Shown here: positions 1 to 13,915 of the stretch, piece by piece
How positions within the stretch are numbered: position 1 is the first letter of the stretch
How the letters are laid out: each line of letters starts with the position of its first letter
NCBI RefSeq assembly: GCF_000327385.1
Contig: NW_008710950.1
Location: forward strand, 1,281,757-1,345,756
Direction: 5' to 3'
Origin: Lottia gigantea
Lineage: Eukaryota > Mollusca > Gastropoda > Lottiidae
Length of the DNA: 64,000 nt
Notes under the pieces: model-generated
The model's input: the letters and a program-made list of their open reading frames with translations, nothing else
Database searches by the model: none
Told to the model about the DNA's origin: nothing
Made by a program: the position numbers and the translations under genes

Positions 1-948
1 GGAAAGTTAAAATGAAAGTTGTTCAGATTAGATCATTATTTAACAACATATTACTGATTTGTTAAACAGACCATATATATTGTTAATTACATTTTACACG
101 AAACTCAATCGATATATTTCACTGCTTTAAAATACGACACGAGCAATTGATCTTGAAATAATTAACTTGCATAAACTTCCATCATTAAGAATAAAATGAC
201 ATCCGAAGATAATATAAGGTGGGATCTGTGAAAAGAAAGAATATCTCAGTTATGAACCCAGTGTAACATATATTTTGCGGTCTTTGGATTCAACAAAATT
301 GTAGGCCTACTTTTCATAAGAAACTGCTTATTTTTAAATAACGTACTAAACTAAAGTCAGGAGGTATGCGATATGCTTATCAAGTTTTAACTGAATGGAA
401 ATACACAAATAACACGTTCAAAAAAGGTTTTTCTTAACATTTGCAATGCGAATTTAATGTAAAGATGATAGAGCGCCTAGTATCTAGTGGAGTAAGTTTG
501 AGAAATTCTTTCCTCTTTCTGAGTTAACAATGAGCATTCATTTTTCATATTCAAAGGTGATGATCCCATAATGTGATAACCAAACAATTTAACAATTGTA
601 TCATGTTAAACTGAAAGTTTACAAAATGTAAAGATCAAAGTAATAAAATCGTCATTATTGTTAAACAAGGTAGAAACAATAATCAACAACATCAAAACCT
701 TGAACGACAATTTCTCTCATCATTGTCCCATGACGTAAGTGAAAACTGTCCTTATTAAATGCTTGATTAAAATTCAAAGAGTCGAATTAAACACTCGATC
801 GTCTTAAATATCAAATAGTGTATGTCTGATGAAGTTAATTTAGACTACAGCAATCAAAAGATCATTGGAAATAAAAGAGAATTGATGAGGTGATAGAGAA
901 AATAATTTGTCGCTCAGTAAAATCAAAGTTAAATGTGTCTATGAAATA

Positions 949-1001
949 TACCCCCCGGGAGAGACTTGTTTGGAAGTAAAGGAAACTGGACTCGGGGGGT
1001 A
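949..1001. repeat. GC-rich 9-bp inverted repeat
   Basis: The arm TACCCCCCG at 949-957 is the exact reverse complement of CGGGGGGTA at 993-1001, with 35 bases between them. Runs of six C and six G are unusual in this AT-rich flank. It could form a stem-loop or simply be chance. No function is assigned. Confidence 0.5.
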
Positions 1002-4000
1002 ATTAATTGTATATTGGTAGGTATATACAGTGTATCAAAGTCTATCATCACTTTTCTGATGCTTAAATATTTAACTGTAAAGACCATCATGTTTCAAAAG
1101 ATCAATGCCAAAAAAGGCAGAAAAAAAAGCTAAAATATCTTGAGCAATGGTGATTAGGGAAAATATCAGGAAGTTGGTTGCCAGGTTGTAAACCTCATCA
1201 AAGTCTTAGAATTAAACATGAAACTTAAATTAGACCATTTACAGGTACTGACATGTGTAACAAGTAAATATTTTAATGAATATAAAATTACTTGTTAGCC
1301 ATTTTGGAATTATTCCATTGGTACTATTATTACAATAAGTCTAAGTGTATCATTGAAATCCTTGATTTCAGAAACGTACAAATAGACACGCAATTTTAGA
1401 TTTTAGTGACATTAGAAGAGAAGGTAAAGCAAAATAAGGGTAAGTTTGTGACCATCTTGGATTTTATGGAAAATAAGTTGTTCTGATAAATTTCAACTTT
1501 TGTGCTTTTCTGATCTTGGACAAGCATTTCATTACACAAAACACAAGTTTTTCACTACAGAAACATAAGTAAAATATCACTCAATATGTTGTAAGACCCC
1601 CTGAAGTTTAAGAAACTCTATGATTAAGTGTGTTTGTGTAAGTATCTCTTTTTACCATTCTAACCGCGAAGCGGAAGGCTTTATTTGATTTACAATAGTC
1701 TCAACTGCACCAAATAACAATTTTTTAAACTAAGAATCAAGTTATCATGCTTAAAATCTAGTTGACTACAGCGTATTTTATGATGGCGTCACGGGATGTG
1801 TAATCCTCATCATCAAAGCATATTTGGAAATGGATAGAATTTGACTGTAGCAATATCTTCGAATAGTCCTCAAAGCAAATTGTGTTATTAACACCTAACA
1901 AAATCTGTAATCTATCGGTTGGATTGTATTGAAACATGCAAACACGTAAAATATCACAAATTTTTACATATTTCTTCAAATATCCAATTCTGTTACAGTC
2001 TATGACATCTTCCAGTCTGTTTTACTGAGCTTTCTTTGTGATATATGACCCAAAAGTCAATGTTCATGGTGCAGTGAACTGACAACAACAAACTGTCAGT
2101 TGGGTAATATATCTGTCAGTAAGAATGTTGATTGTAGTAAATCCCTCGTGTTAAATCCTTATTATACTTGTTGTGTCAGGTGTGAAACAGGGCGCATCCC
2201 TTAACACTATCCAATTCAATATTGTACAATCATAACCTTACCATGTAATGCAATAAGATAACCAGAGAATTGTGGTGTAACGTTTCCAACATGTACTAAA
2301 AATTAACCCTGGTTAGTGCCATAAAGGAACTGAAACCAATTCCTATCTCGACCATTACACAATAAATTAAGTATATTGAAAAACCATTCGGTACACTACT
2401 CTCTAAGGAAATTAAGATCTGACTTACATAATATATATATCAGTGTCAATTAGATATACACTTGTTTCCTATTTGTTCACTAACTTTAAGAATTGAATTA
2501 TCAGCTTTACATAGCTGGTAGATCTATTATTAGAGCTTTATATTTATTTTACTTTATTTGCTGGAAGTCACCCATATTTGGCATATATTGAATTTGCAGC
2601 AGTGTTATAATTCCCTCGAGAAAATCCATCTTATTGAATTTACCAGAATGTTTTATTTTGTTTCAATTAAGAAAAAATCAAGTTTCAAAAGCGGACTGAA
2701 TTTAAAGTAGACATCATAAAGAATTCCTTGGCATTCCAACCGGTCTAGAAAACTGATTAGAAATACTATATATACGTCTAAATACTTGTTTTTCAAATCT
2801 TGGAGAGATATGAGAAAGATTAGAATGATATCAGAAAACAACATTTCTCAGTGAAATAAACTGCAAACACTTGTTGAGATTAAATAATCTACCTTACTAC
2901 ACTCTGATTAACAAGTTAAAAAACATAAAACTAACCGACATTTAAATCTCCAGTATTATGATAATCAATGACAGATATCGTGGAAGATATTTATAAATGA
3001 ATGTCAGATATATTTTATAATTCAATATACCTGTACTATATATACTAGTTACTGGTTTTACTCTTTCATACAGTATTCTATCTTCATTTTGACCAAATTC
3101 TCATCTGAACATGTACAAGCTACATAACCTTAATCACAAACCCGCTCCCAGAATCGATGCATTTTTCGGAATTTCTTTGTGTTCAATGTTTTAAGCAATT
3201 TGTTTGTTTAACTGACAACGTCACTAGACGTCTTTAATTATCTGTAAACGTAATGTGTTATTCTGATGACAGTTTTTCCAAATGGGAAGTATTTGTTTCC
3301 ATGAGTTTTAAAATCAAATATGAATGTTTAATTAAGTCTCAGGATGTATAGTAATGTAACACATATGTATTATTCCAGGTGCGAAAGAAAATAAGAACCT
3401 ATTCATGGACCAAAGAAACAAACGTTTAAATCTGATGTTAATTTCCGCCATGGTGATTGCTTGATTTGCAGGTGCGATATACACCAGTAAATTTTTACCA
3501 CTTGTGAACTTGATCTCTTCCTTAACGAACCGATTTACTCATTATTTAATTTGTTAGATTTCGACTTGAAGGGGATCAATTTAATTTCATTAAAGATTCA
3601 ATTTGGATTCTAACCTTGTTGAACTAAGTTACAGGAATTATTTGAACTGATGGTATTAGTGTAGTATAATTATACAGGTGTTTTACCCGATACAATCTGT
3701 GTAATGTTTCAGGAAGGAGGAGGGCGTTATATATTCAGAATAAGAAAGCCGTGTTCTATATCAGAAATGAGACGAGTTTGGGAGAAGCTAAAAAAACGAG
3801 AAAAGTTATTCTTATTTGTTTTCATTGGTAATAGAAGGCGTAATAAATATATACTTGTATAAAATATCTTCTATGATGTATATAGTAGTCCATGTTTCAC
3901 ACACTCATTCCTCACAACAATGTAATTAAGTCATCAATGATGCCATTATGCGGTTGTTTGTAGGGGTGATTACCGTGATAATTCGAAGTATTTTAATAAC

Positions 4001-6006
4001 CTGAAACCTTTAAAACACAAAGGTATCCGTAATGTATAATACAAAAGAACAAACTAGCTACAAAATGTATATATTTAAATAAAGCATGTCATGATTGGTC
4101 AGGGTACTTGCTTTTCAATGTCAATTTATTTGAGTACTGGAATTTAAAAATCGCACACAAAGTGGCAAATCGTCGGTTAAAGTAGCCCCGTGTCATTATC
4201 AATTGAAGTTAAGAATTTAAATGATGCCAAATTTAACAAATATTAGAATAATTAAAATATTTTCCGACAGTTTCTCAATGTGTAATGGACATTTTGTTAT
4301 CAAGATAAATAAAAACGATACGTTCTTTATCTTTAAACTTCTAAGACTTGTAGTTTGCTTTTATTTCAAATTGTATTATAATTTATTGGTGCAAGCTCAA
4401 TGTTAAATTAGCCGAAACAGTTGTGATAGCAAGATAACAGAGCAAGTTAAATCTCGCGCCAATTTCTCAGAAATTTACAAAGATTTGGTTGGAGATGTTT
4501 TCATATTACGACCAATTATTTGCTTAAACGTTAACTACAAACTATTAGAAAGAGATTCCAGCGATAAAGCAATTTCAATTGAAATTTTGTTTTCATTTTT
4601 GTTACTCAATATTTATATTTTGAGGAGTGAAAGAATTTCGGGTGAGTTAGTAAAAGTGGTATAAATATGTTACCCCGTTGAGCTGAAATAGTTCTTCCCA
4701 CGGTACATGTGGAAATTCTCCATATTTACAGTTATCATTTAATCTTGTTTCATTTTATACCCTGACTTGTTTTCACACTAAACTTGCTTTCATCACAGTC
4801 CAGCGTTTCCTCATCCTCTAGACACGATCACATGCTGCCAAAATATCACACTTCTTCCTTTGATCACACCAATTTCCTATGATTGACCACTTGGTCATCA
4901 AAAACAACCACCACCCAGAAAACCAATGTCAAATAAAAGCTGAAATCAATGTTTTTCAGAGGTTCAGAGGTTCAAGATTGATACTTTCTTTTTTTATTTG
5001 GATTCCCAAAATAATAATTTCAACTATTCCCGGTCAAAGGGAGTTTCTGGTGATGTTGAAAGATTCTGTGATGTATGTTCTGTATACACCGTCCAGTCAT
5101 TCAATGTACCTGGGTATATTTACTAAGTCAATAGTTCACAACATTAAAGTAAAACTAGTTTCAGATGTAGAAATACAATACTTTACAAATTCAAATTATA
5201 TTATTTTGATCTTAAATTTATTTCCAATTTCTAGTTTTAATTTCATAGTCGAAATGAAAGGATATAATTTTATAATTTTATATCTGAAAGCAACTGGTTA
5301 GGTTGTGTAGAAGCATTGCCATGTTTACACACAAAAAGGCAACAGGTCGTTGGGATTTTACTGATTCTGTATGTTTATTCCACTGTCATAACATTTATAT
5401 TTCTGAGAACATTTGTGTTTTGGGTTTATTTTGTTAAAATTATATTTGGATAGAATGCTTAAATAACACAGTTGCAACAAATCAACTATATTTGACATAC
5501 ATAGGAGAATATTTTTCATTTTTTTTCTTGCAATGTTTAATCACGCAATTCTGACAGATTGTAAAAGCAACAAACATTTTAATGATATATTTATTCTAGT
5601 ATTCACATGCTTAAAACATTTCCTTAATATTTATACTAACATATCCGCATGTATTATCAAACATTTGTGTAAGAAAAGGCGTTTTGAAAGATGCCAAATG
5701 AGATGGTTAAGATTGTCGACATGCATTCAGCATTAGAAGATTATAGTGTTTATTATTGTTTAGAAAATTAGTACAACTAATTAATGCTATATTTAATACC
5801 CTCACATCTGGTATAAGTTTACTAGGCTTAAACCTAAAATGTATCAGTGAGGTATTTGTAAGGATTATGTACAACAAGACTTCTTTCAAGAAACCAGAAT
5901 GTAGATTCATGTAATACTAGTTTTCGAGATAAAATTGTGTCTCAGAAGCAAACATGTTCTGTTTCCATTACCATTACGTACAGTTACGTAAAGTTGTTAC
6001 AATTGC

Positions 6007-6118
6007 CATTTCACAATGCATAGCTAGCAAAATTATCATTACACAATGCGAGCTAGTAAAATTATCATTACACAATGTATAGTTAGCAAAATTACCATCA
6101 GACAATGTATATACCGTA
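6007..6118. repeat. 30-bp minisatellite, four copies
   Basis: Four head-to-tail diverged copies begin near 6007, 6037, 6066 and 6096, with a period of 29-30 bp. Each copy holds CA(T/G)...ACAATG followed by a TAGC/TAGT AAAATTA core. The last copy runs into a short hairpin (ACAATGTA / TACATTGT). It is non-coding. Confidence 0.75.
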
Positions 6119-9100
6119 CATTGTGACATGGAAAAAGCTGATCTTCTACTATTTTCTCTGTCATTTTGCATTAGATGGAAAGAATTGGTAAAAGAAAGAA
6201 TTCGATACACGATTGAAACATTCGTAATTAATTGACATATTTACACTGGTTAGGGTGTTGCTGGTAAGTCTTTAAAATAGCTTGAATTGTGTTTTTGTTT
6301 TGACGATGTTAAGTTGACAGGCTTAAAAAAATTGGGTATTAAATTTTGTTATATTTAGAAAAGGGATTTAAAGTAACTCCTGTAACAATATTAGTCTAAT
6401 TTCTCACAACAAATTGAAGATGTAAGATTTTTTTCTATAATATGAAGGGAAACAAAACTGGCATAGTCGTGAGTTGAAATGTTTAAAATAGGAAACTAAA
6501 ATCCTACACTTCTTATTCCTATTATTTTTAGAAGAACGATTTTCACATTTTACGTCCCATAAATTAATCCAAATGTTTTCTCCCCGTTTGAAAGATTATT
6601 TTATTTCTTTTCTTGGTAAGAAATTGTCAAAAATAACACTGAAGCAAATTGCGTGTATGATTACATAAGTGGAAAATCTGTACAAGGAAAAGTCATCAGA
6701 ATGAAAACGTGGTAAAGTCGATTAAATTCTAATGGAATCCAAAAGACATTAGTTCAGATGTATGGAATAGTTGCTAGATCAAAGTTATAATTGTACACAG
6801 CCTGGAAAATTAGCGTCAAATATACTCAGTCTTGTAAAGTTTTGCTTGCGTTCTGGGTTATTAAATCCAGTCAGCACTTGTTGGTCATAAATTAACAGCA
6901 GCCTACATTAAGATGTTACAGCTTCTCATTGGTACGGGTGATTAAATAATATACGTTTCATATAATTGAAAATAAATGATACATACAAGATTAGAAATGG
7001 GTGTAAAAACAAGTAAAAAGTTAATATATGCAGAGGGAAAGTATATGTTTACTTACTTAATATGTTTTTGTATCTTTTGACTGACAATTGAGTCGATTTA
7101 TCAGAAAAATTGTGTCAACAAAGAACGTAAAAAATATGAACGAATCGTTAAGTTGTTCTGCTAAATTACCAATCTTTCTTCAGCTAATAGGTTTTTGTTT
7201 TTTTATGATGTGGACTGGGAAGAAGGATGATGAGAAAGCAAGATGGCTAAACACAACAAGGAGCTGGATTTGAAATATTGCTATTAATCTAACGAATGTT
7301 ATTTTGGTGTTAACAAAGATGTCTCAATGTTGATAACAATCCATACATATGTTTGATGGTTTTGTTTTGCACCGATGAATTTTTTATTTTAGAAATCCTA
7401 GAAGTTTGTCTGTCATAACTCTTCTACCTGAATTTAAATTTCTAAACCATCGAGGATGTATTTTTTGGATTTGAATTGGAGTTGAACAGGGGTGCCGTAA
7501 CGTCACACATCTTACGATATTGCTTGAGCTTCCTATAATTATTTATATTAGTTTCAGCCTATGCAAATTGTTAATTTTCAGGAAATCATATGATAAGCGC
7601 TTTCCTTGTAAAATCTTTCAGCAGGATTCTTCATAAATTTCCCATCTCTTGCAGAACCCTCTCCTAAAATATTCAGTTTATCAGTAGGTTGACTCCTTTC
7701 GCGAAATCCACCTGCACGAGCAACTATTGCCGTCATATTGTGGTAAGAATTTAAAACTAGATATTATCGCTCGTCAGTAGAGTCAAAGATAATATGTCAA
7801 AATGATTAAAGGTTCACAACCCTCCCGATGCTGTCTAGGAAGGGTATGGGCGATTTCTGTCAGGAAAAATTCGCAAGTGGAATGAATGTTTTCATCAGTT
7901 CCCGTACCCTTAGTACGAATTTAAGTAACTTACACTCGACTCAGGTATAAAAGTTGGAAGTCTTGTTTCCTTGTGTTATCCTACTAAATGAGCCTTAATT
8001 TTAGTCAAATGATTTGAAATCAGCGTTACCCAACAGTGTCAATGTAGCTATTTTCATCCCATTTATTCATTTCTTGTTATAATTTCGTTAACATCTTTGA
8101 CTATCCAATTTTCTCAGTCAACTATGCTTGGAGTTCAACCCCAATTCCATGGCGAGCATCAGTATGTAGGGCTAATGAGTTATCAGACGAAATTAATAGG
8201 ATTAAGTAAAGCACTAGACATATTATAATCAGTGTTGATGATGGCAATAAGAATATTACGATATGTTCTGTTGTATATTAACTTCCGGGACAGGTGATTT
8301 CGAGAGGAAATGACAAAAAGAGAATAAACAAATTTAGCTGATTCCATAATATTTTCTTAAGTTTGACGTGAAAAAGTAAATTTTGTAAGAAAAGCATGTT
8401 TTAGAAGTTACGACTGTTCTTTCAATCAAATGGGTTATTTAAGTTGAAAATAAAACTTAAAAAATGGAACTTAATAATATGAAACTTAGATTAGCTTTAT
8501 CTATTTTCTTTAAAATTCTTAAAACCTTGTGGGTTCTGCGACACTGTATTTTACAATTATGGTTCGATCTACTAGTTCATAGAACCAACTTTTGATCTTT
8601 GCGAAAAAAATTATTTTCCATGTTTGCACAAAAATTCGTGCTATAAAACATGTAAAACCAATGTTCAAAAAGTATTTTTGAGATTACTTTTCAAAGAATT
8701 CAAACAATTATGGAATAAGAACATTTGAATTGGACATTCATAAAAGCAAAATTTTGACCACATGTGCTGGTGCACTCTCATGTTACTGTCTCAACCGACC
8801 CGTACTGGTTAATGTGAAATACAGCATAAATCTGCACAAAACGTCTATAAATAATGTCTTTCTTTATGACAAAAATTCACGCCATTTACCAACAGAAGCA
8901 AAAGATCTCTTTCTTCTCTTTAAAAAACTGGCTTTTATTTAATTTTGATAATTAGAAAAACAATTTACCATAACTTGTTCCAGTGTTCCATGAACGATTT
9001 CAACAAATATCTTTATGTTAATTTGACATCTTAACTATTGGAATCTTTTCCCATGACATAGTCATATATAGCAGAATGCAAAACAATACCAGAATTCAAC

Positions 9101-12100
9101 TTTTCAGCCATTTAATAGAAATATTTCTATGTTTTGTAACTTATATAAAATCGAACAAAAGGAAATGAAATCAGCACAATCAAATGAATTTTGGTTATTT
9201 GTTTTTAAGGCTTGTCAGTCACATTATTTAAGCACTGTTAAATTTGTATACTTTCACATGTGTACATTGACAATCAGTATTGATAATTCGTTTCTTTCTT
9301 TATCAGCTAAAGAAGTGCAGACTATATTGTGTCCCTTTTATAATTGTTATAATGAAGGGCCTAAAAATAACTGTATGCTTGCAATATGAATAATGATTTG
9401 CCAAAATTTCTAAGCATTTCGTACATCAAGTTATCAGAGTGCAGTTTCGAGCGTCATATATTATTGTATTTTAACTGGACCGAGCCCAAATATTAAGTTT
9501 GCATGAAAAAATGAAATATAATGTGCAATGATGTGAACAACCGGAAATGGGTGTATTAATTAAAATGAGTTGAACAGTAAATGACATGACGTTACACCTG
9601 TTACCAACTACAAACTTTACTCGCGCCCGTCAAATAAATTTACCCTAATCTATTTCAATAACAAGTTGTGGTGAAATACTGTTGTTTTATTCTCACTTCT
9701 CAAAGTTTAATTATTACTAATTATCACATGAGCTCACCCCTGGGGCCCAGCACTGGTTTAACTAGCGGAAGGATATTTCTAGGAGAGAAATGAGGCGTGT
9801 TTAAGTGTATAATTAAGACAGTTGGTGTAAGAAGATATCTCAGCTTTCTTTTTTATCTTTGAAAGTATTTTGAATTATTGTTGATACAAAAACTAAGACA
9901 AATGTTTAGAAAGTGTAAAAGAGGTTTGAATCTTGAAAGCACGTGCTGAGATTTAAAAGAATGTTGTAGTTTGTAGAATGGTTGTTGAGCACCTGATATC
10001 ATTTTTTATAGACCTGATCAGCATTCCATGTCTGGAAGGGAAGTGGGAATTCCTCTTTATAGGGGAGAAGAGAATTTAAAAAATAAGACGCGGTCGACCT
10101 TGGGTTTATGTTTTAAATACCCTTTAACAAATTCATTTGTGTCTTTTCAAGATTTAAAAATAATAAGGTTTTATTTGAAGCAAGAAGAAATGGCTCTAAC
10201 GAATGCAGATGATTACGCACCCTGGTAAAATTGTCCCATTCACACGTCAAGTATATTTACCAAAATTAAACAATGGTCAAAAACTAATATATGAATTAGT
10301 AGACTATTTACTTAGAAACGCGTATGCCTGAAGAGCATCTAGGACCTATCGTTTAAACATACGCACAATACAGAAAGAGGTAATCATCTGATATGTGACT
10401 TTAGGTAAGAGAAATCCCTGTCCTCTACTCATTACTTACTCCATTAGTTGTTTCTCCTATATTTTTTACAGAATGACATGGAAAAGCATGGGATGTTGGT
10501 AAGGCTAAACCCTGCAATCTATGACCCCATATACAACTGGTAAGTATATGTATGACGAAGTATGTCTGATCTGTTCTTTCCTGTTCCAATAGTGAAAAGA
10601 CCGATATAAAATGATTGGATTGATAATTCTGTAGGAAATATTGATATATTCTGTATCTGATGAAAGTTACAAGTGTAGCCCTGTTTCCAGTCACGTCACC
10701 CAACAATAATCTTGACCAATAGGTACAGGGAATTCCGAAAACAATGAAATAAAAAGAAAATTATCCTTTCGCATGTAATCGGGTACTTAAATGTGGAGTT
10801 ATTGAATTAAGGGATAATTTTAGCAACTGTTTATCTGACTGCGTCTTCCAAACATTGACAAAGGCAGAAATTACCCGAATACATCTTGGTTTACAATATT
10901 CTGAGTATACCTTTGGTCCGATTTTAAATATTTTGGCCCTTACATGGTAAGTGCAAGTGCTGCGAGCGGGTTACCCAAACCTACTACTTTTCGCGTTCTT
11001 ATTTTTGATTGGAGGGCATTTATGTACATGATTTTTCAATGCTCAAGATCAGTGTTGTTTACTTATCCTCTGATATTGTGAGTTTAGATTTTCCAAGTAC
11101 ATATTTCAAGTTAGGCCAAAAAGAATTGTTAACGAAACAATATGCGGTATAACTGTGGGAAAATGGTAAATGAGAAGACTACCATCTTGTAAGAATAGTC
11201 TGAACATAATGTACTCTGTATGTGATAATATTATTTCATGGTTCTTTGACAGATCCACAAAACCACCAATAGGAGATTTTACTAATAGATGACGGGAAGA
11301 AGTTGAAATGTGACGCGGAGAGTAGTAGAGAATATCTATCGGACCTAATTCGGAGCGCTTTTGAAATATTATTGTCCGATATGCTATGAACAGAAAAATT
11401 CCAAGAAATCAATCGATATGCTTTGTGTTGATGGCAACTTGTGGATTATTTAATGTATTGATTTATGCTTCATGTTAATTAAAAACCCTGTAAACACTTT
11501 AGTCTGTTCTTCCTATAGACCATGAAATATGACTACCGTTAGTACTGATGACACTAGTTACCTTATTGGTGAAGAGTCGATACAAAGAGCAATAATCCAT
11601 TCAGATTTGTGATTAACTGATTCGATCTTCAGCCTTATGACGAGTGTCGCTACCTGCCACGCACTAACGCATGCGTGCAATGATTTTCATTGTTACGTTC
11701 TGTAGTTGAAGTGATTTTATCAGATGTAAAATAGCGTGTAGAGGAAAGTGTGGATCAATTATATTATTTACATATATAATAACTAATTTTCTACGCTTTT
11801 GCTTGCAATTATATGAAACTGTGTTGTAGAACATGATAACAAAACAAAGAATATCCAACAAGGACACGAAAACGATACCCACTAATTTTCAGTTTTAAAT
11901 TTCAAAACTGAATGTTAGTAGTCCTCGAGAGATGTAATATTGGTGTCGTTGATGATGCTATCTATAGAAGCACTGACCCGGGTTTCAAGCAGATAAAAGA
12001 TAATTCATTAAAATAATATGAATTTATTAGGACTAGAAATATACAGAAACAGCAGCGTTTCGCCCAAAAAAACACCACGTGGAAACGATGCAAAAAACTT

Positions 12101-13429
12101 TCACAAGCGATTGTTGTTTCTATATATCGTCCGATGTATAATTGCTGTTTAAAGACTTTAGTATAGAGATACATACCAAATAGTATTTTATAGAGGGTCT
12201 GTTCAAAATTTTTACATTACTGAAGATAAAAGTCACTTTTATGAATCCGAAGGTAAATAACTAACTTTATTTGTTCAAGTTGCTTAACTCATATTTAATA
12301 AACAGTTGTATAAATCAACAAATATATAAAATACCCATTCTATTGCACCTGTGATATTATTAACTTCAAACAACACCGACTGTTCAGGTAAATACAGGAA
12401 AAATCATTCATTGATTGATTCATTGATTTTCCCATCAATTCATAACCCTTACTTTCTGGATTATCATGAGGTTTTTGAGGGTGTTAACGTTAAAAAGAAG
12501 GATTAAGGTCTGAATGACATCAATAACATGGCATTTTGAATATCCTTTTTAATATGAATATAAATATTATTTAATGATAGTTTTTAAAAGACCTACACGG
12601 TATATACCACCTGTACAATAATCTACTCAAATTTAAACCATACAGAAAAAATGTCAATGGGCACTGTTCATAATTTCAAATTACTAATAGATATAAAATA
12701 TGTATCGGTGGTATGTTTTTGGACATAAAAAACACAATATAAGTATTTGAATAAAGTTCAAAATGTTTTTGTTAGTTAATCATAAAAATTGACACTTATT
12801 TTCAATATGATTGATTAAACTATAGGCTACAAGGTTAAAAAATTTCCACCCAAATTAATTGAAAGTGTCTTTTCAACAGGACAGCTAAATCTAGATACAA
12901 GTATAAATTGAGGAAATACGTGTTCAAGATAATGACATTTTGGACATGGGCATTCATTTTGTTTCCGTCCAAATTTGTTTCTCGCAAATCCAATTATTGT
13001 TTGATTTTGTTAACATGGCTTGAACATTTTAATATCCTCCTTTTATGACATTTACCGATTTCAATTTAAGTAAATAATCATGAGCATCTTAATATATAAC
13101 AAATAAAGAAATTTTGCATCACATTATTTTCTTTCATCCGTATCATGCGATACTTTGGAGAATTTCTGGTATGAAGCTACAATTTATATTAAATATTTAA
13201 AAAAAAAGTCGATGGGTAAAATAATTTAAAAATGAGTTTACTTGTTTTAAGATCATTTTCGCGAATACATATATTGTAAAAATAAATACTACATGCACGC
13301 CAAATATAATTTCTGATCACTTTCAATAATTTCTTGATTTAATTTGATCTAATTCGCATCAACTTGCTGCCACTTTTCACCAGACTCAAATCGACAAAGA
13401 TTTTATCTCCTTCTCTTCCACTTTTAGCC

Positions 13430-13861
13430 ACGCGATCCGTAAATCTCGGCTTTTCGATAAAGAATTGAAGCTAGATTATAGAAGGCGTAGGCTAATGTAA
13501 GGATGTCAATCATCATAGTAAGGCGGGGCCTATATCAATTGACGTAGAGTGTCTGACAGTAGCTGGAAGAAAATGGCGTTGGTATATTTGAGACTTGAAG
13601 GAGGAGTCTAGAGTGTAAATATCAAGTTGAAAGATGATTGAAATGTTTACCCATGTTAGCTGCTAAATGGCTAATACGGTTGTAAGATGTCTGAATAGCT
13701 GAATGATAACTTGTTTCATACTGATATAGTCGACAGTTGATAGTGTGACGTGCGAAAAGACCGTGCTTGATATTTTACACAAGTTCAACATTATTCTACA
13801 CTGTTTTCTGTATGTGTGAATTATAGTTAGTTGGTGTTACTTTAAGGATTGCCAGCATACC
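13430..13861 (+). promoter_or_regulatory. Probable promoter / 5' UTR region of Irx-A
   Basis: This is the stretch immediately upstream of the Irx-A start codon. It is somewhat richer in CG dinucleotides than the DNA before it and carries two TGACGT/TGACG CRE-like words (near 13540 and 13744) and an AAATGGCG word at 13571-13578. An in-frame TGA at 13817-13819 closes the reading frame upstream of the ATG, so part of this stretch is likely 5' UTR. No convincing TATA box was seen and the transcription start is not determinable. The role is inferred from position. Confidence 0.35.
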
Positions 13862-13915
13862 ATGTCTTATAATTTAACATTTCCACCAAATAACACTCAG
13901 ATTCCAGCGCAACAG
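13862..13915 (+). CDS. Irx: Irx-A coding exon 1
   Basis: Eighteen codons, [18 protein letters not shown], ending CAG|GTAAG (phase 0). The start is supported by the in-frame TGA at 13817-13819 and by the MSY opening shared with many Irx proteins. The exon is too short to stand out as an open frame. It is placed by the splice donor, the phase and the N-terminal resemblance. Confidence 0.85.

Larger units (their letters stand above)
1..13429. other. 5' flank of Irx-A, non-coding
   Basis: AT-rich DNA with no exon or RNA gene I can recognise on either strand. Open frames here are short (140 codons at most, 4879-5301 +), rich in Ile/Leu/Phe/Asn/Lys as expected from AT-rich noise, and show no known domain. 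Small items noted separately are a GC-rich inverted repeat (949-1001) and a 30-bp minisatellite (6007-6118). Enhancers of the downstream Irx gene may lie here, but I see no island as motif-dense as those in the intergenic desert. Confidence 0.6.

Noticed and set aside
4879-5301. 140-codon open frame on the plus strand
   Set aside because: The longest frame outside the Irx exons, but its composition is AT-rich noise, it has no recognisable domain, and no splice or homology context supports it.
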